From Progne subis subis (taxonomy: Eukaryota > Chordata > Aves > Passeriformes > Hirundinidae), in NCBI GenBank assembly GCA_022316685.1, contig JAKJHU010000056.1, positions 2,781,872-2,845,871 on the forward strand: DNA of 64,000 bases, read 5' to 3'. Of this stretch, positions 63,553 through 64,000 are shown piece after piece. A program made the position numbers and the translations under genes. Positions within the stretch are counted from its first letter, which is position 1. Every line of letters starts with the position of its first letter. The notes under the pieces were generated by a model. It was not told the DNA's origin and ran no database searches. It saw only the letters and a program-made list of their open reading frames with translations.

Positions 63553-63780
63553 TTAGTCCTTAATCCCTCAATTATGTCTTCAAGCACTATAATTTTGTCT
63601 AAAACTTGAGCACTCAACAGCTGGATAGAGACAAACTGAAGTGCACCTGTCTCAAAAGGTTAACTGGGAGCTGTCATGGTAATGTTGCTATGGATAAAGC
63701 ACAGTTCAAAACAGGCAGCAGGAAGCCTCCAGAACAGATAAAAAGCTTTAATCCCGTATTGATATATATATAAGCAGTGT

Positions 63781-63935
63781 GAAAGCTCATCTGGAATAAT
63801 GTGTGCAGTCCTGGTCATCTGCTCAGGGAAGGTTAATTCAGCTGGCAACAGGTGCAGCACCAGGCTGTTTTGATGAGGAGAGGAACAGAGAGTCTCTCTC
63901 GTGGGACGTGACTAAAGGAGCTTGGCTCGCTGGGT
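63781..63935 (+). repeat. Diverged CR1 LINE fragment
   Basis: The sequence reads 'gaaagctcatctggaataat', then 'gtgtgcagtcctggtcatct', 'caacaggtgcagcaccaggc' and 'gaggagaggaacagagagt'. This follows the CR1 order 'ctcatctggaatactgtgtccagttctgg ... gagcaggtccagag ... gaggaaaggctgagagagt'. It is older than the 23-kb copy and lacks the terminal repeats. Confidence 0.65.
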
Positions 63936-64000
63936 TCCGCAGCTGACAGCTGATAGTGTGTGTGATCCTTCTCCACCGTTACACAAGGTGCATAAACATC

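Larger units (their letters stand above)
30981..64000 (-). other. PRKAG2: PRKAG2 intron 1 upstream of the alternative exon (continues past right edge)
   Basis: About 33 kb without a supported coding exon. I looked on the minus strand for the canonical first exon (MGSAVMDTKKKKDVSS... ending before DLSS) and did not find it, so it lies beyond the right edge. The interval holds an LTR plus primer-binding-site remnant (35.5-36.4 kb), a possible L2/L3-like tail (37.4 kb), an AT-rich degenerate array (38.2 kb), CR1 fragments (40.2 and 63.8 kb), TTTG microsatellites, a 19-bp poly-G, several long A/T homopolymers and otherwise unique intron sequence. Confidence 0.65.

Noticed and set aside
31021..64000. 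Search for the canonical PRKAG2 exon 1 (MGSAVMDTKKKKDVSS)
   Set aside because: No minus-strand match and no second strong CpG island; the weakly GC-rich area near 48.0 kb lacks the sequence.
1..64000. tRNA, rRNA, CRISPR array, bacterial operon or integrated plasmid signals
   Set aside because: No tRNA arm motifs, spaced direct-repeat arrays or ribosome-binding-site-led gene runs were seen; the sequence is vertebrate intron.

Overview
This window is vertebrate nuclear DNA, most likely from a bird and probably a songbird. It contains CR1 retrotransposon tails and avian-type LTRs, has AT-rich introns with no dense gene content, and carries two short exons matching a known vertebrate gene. There is no prokaryotic gene organisation. 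Most of the many open frames are chance reading frames in intron DNA.

The only gene I can support is PRKAG2, which encodes the gamma-2 regulatory subunit of AMP-activated protein kinase, and it lies on the minus strand. Reading from high to low coordinates, the order is: intron 1 (from the right edge), a CpG island with a candidate alternative first exon (about 30615-30980), more intron 1, coding exon 2 (17211-17282), intron 2, coding exon 3 (6019-6298), and the start of intron 3 running off the left edge. Exons 2 and 3 encode part of the serine/proline-rich N-terminal extension found only in the long isoforms. The CBS-domain exons that bind nucleotides are not in this window, and neither is the canonical first coding exon.

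The best candidate for something not routinely annotated is the CpG island at about 30.7-31.0 kb. On the minus strand it ends in a consensus splice donor in phase 0 with exon 2. It could supply a 5' leader for a short isoform starting at the conserved Met inside exon 2, or it could add a new short N-terminus of 27 residues in frame. Several upstream AUGs in the same leader suggest translational control.

The rest is intron with scattered repeats: CR1 fragments (15.6, 23.0, 40.2 and 63.8 kb), a probable solo LTR with a 4-bp target duplication (26993-27339), a retroviral LTR plus primer-binding-site remnant (ending near 36.4 kb), possible MIR and L2/L3-type relics, an 11-bp minisatellite in a GC-rich block, a degenerate AT-rich array of about 16 bp, microsatellites, and several A/T homopolymers of 20-40 bp. 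I found no RNA gene, no CRISPR array and no convincing second protein-coding gene. I do not see a novel multi-gene system here.
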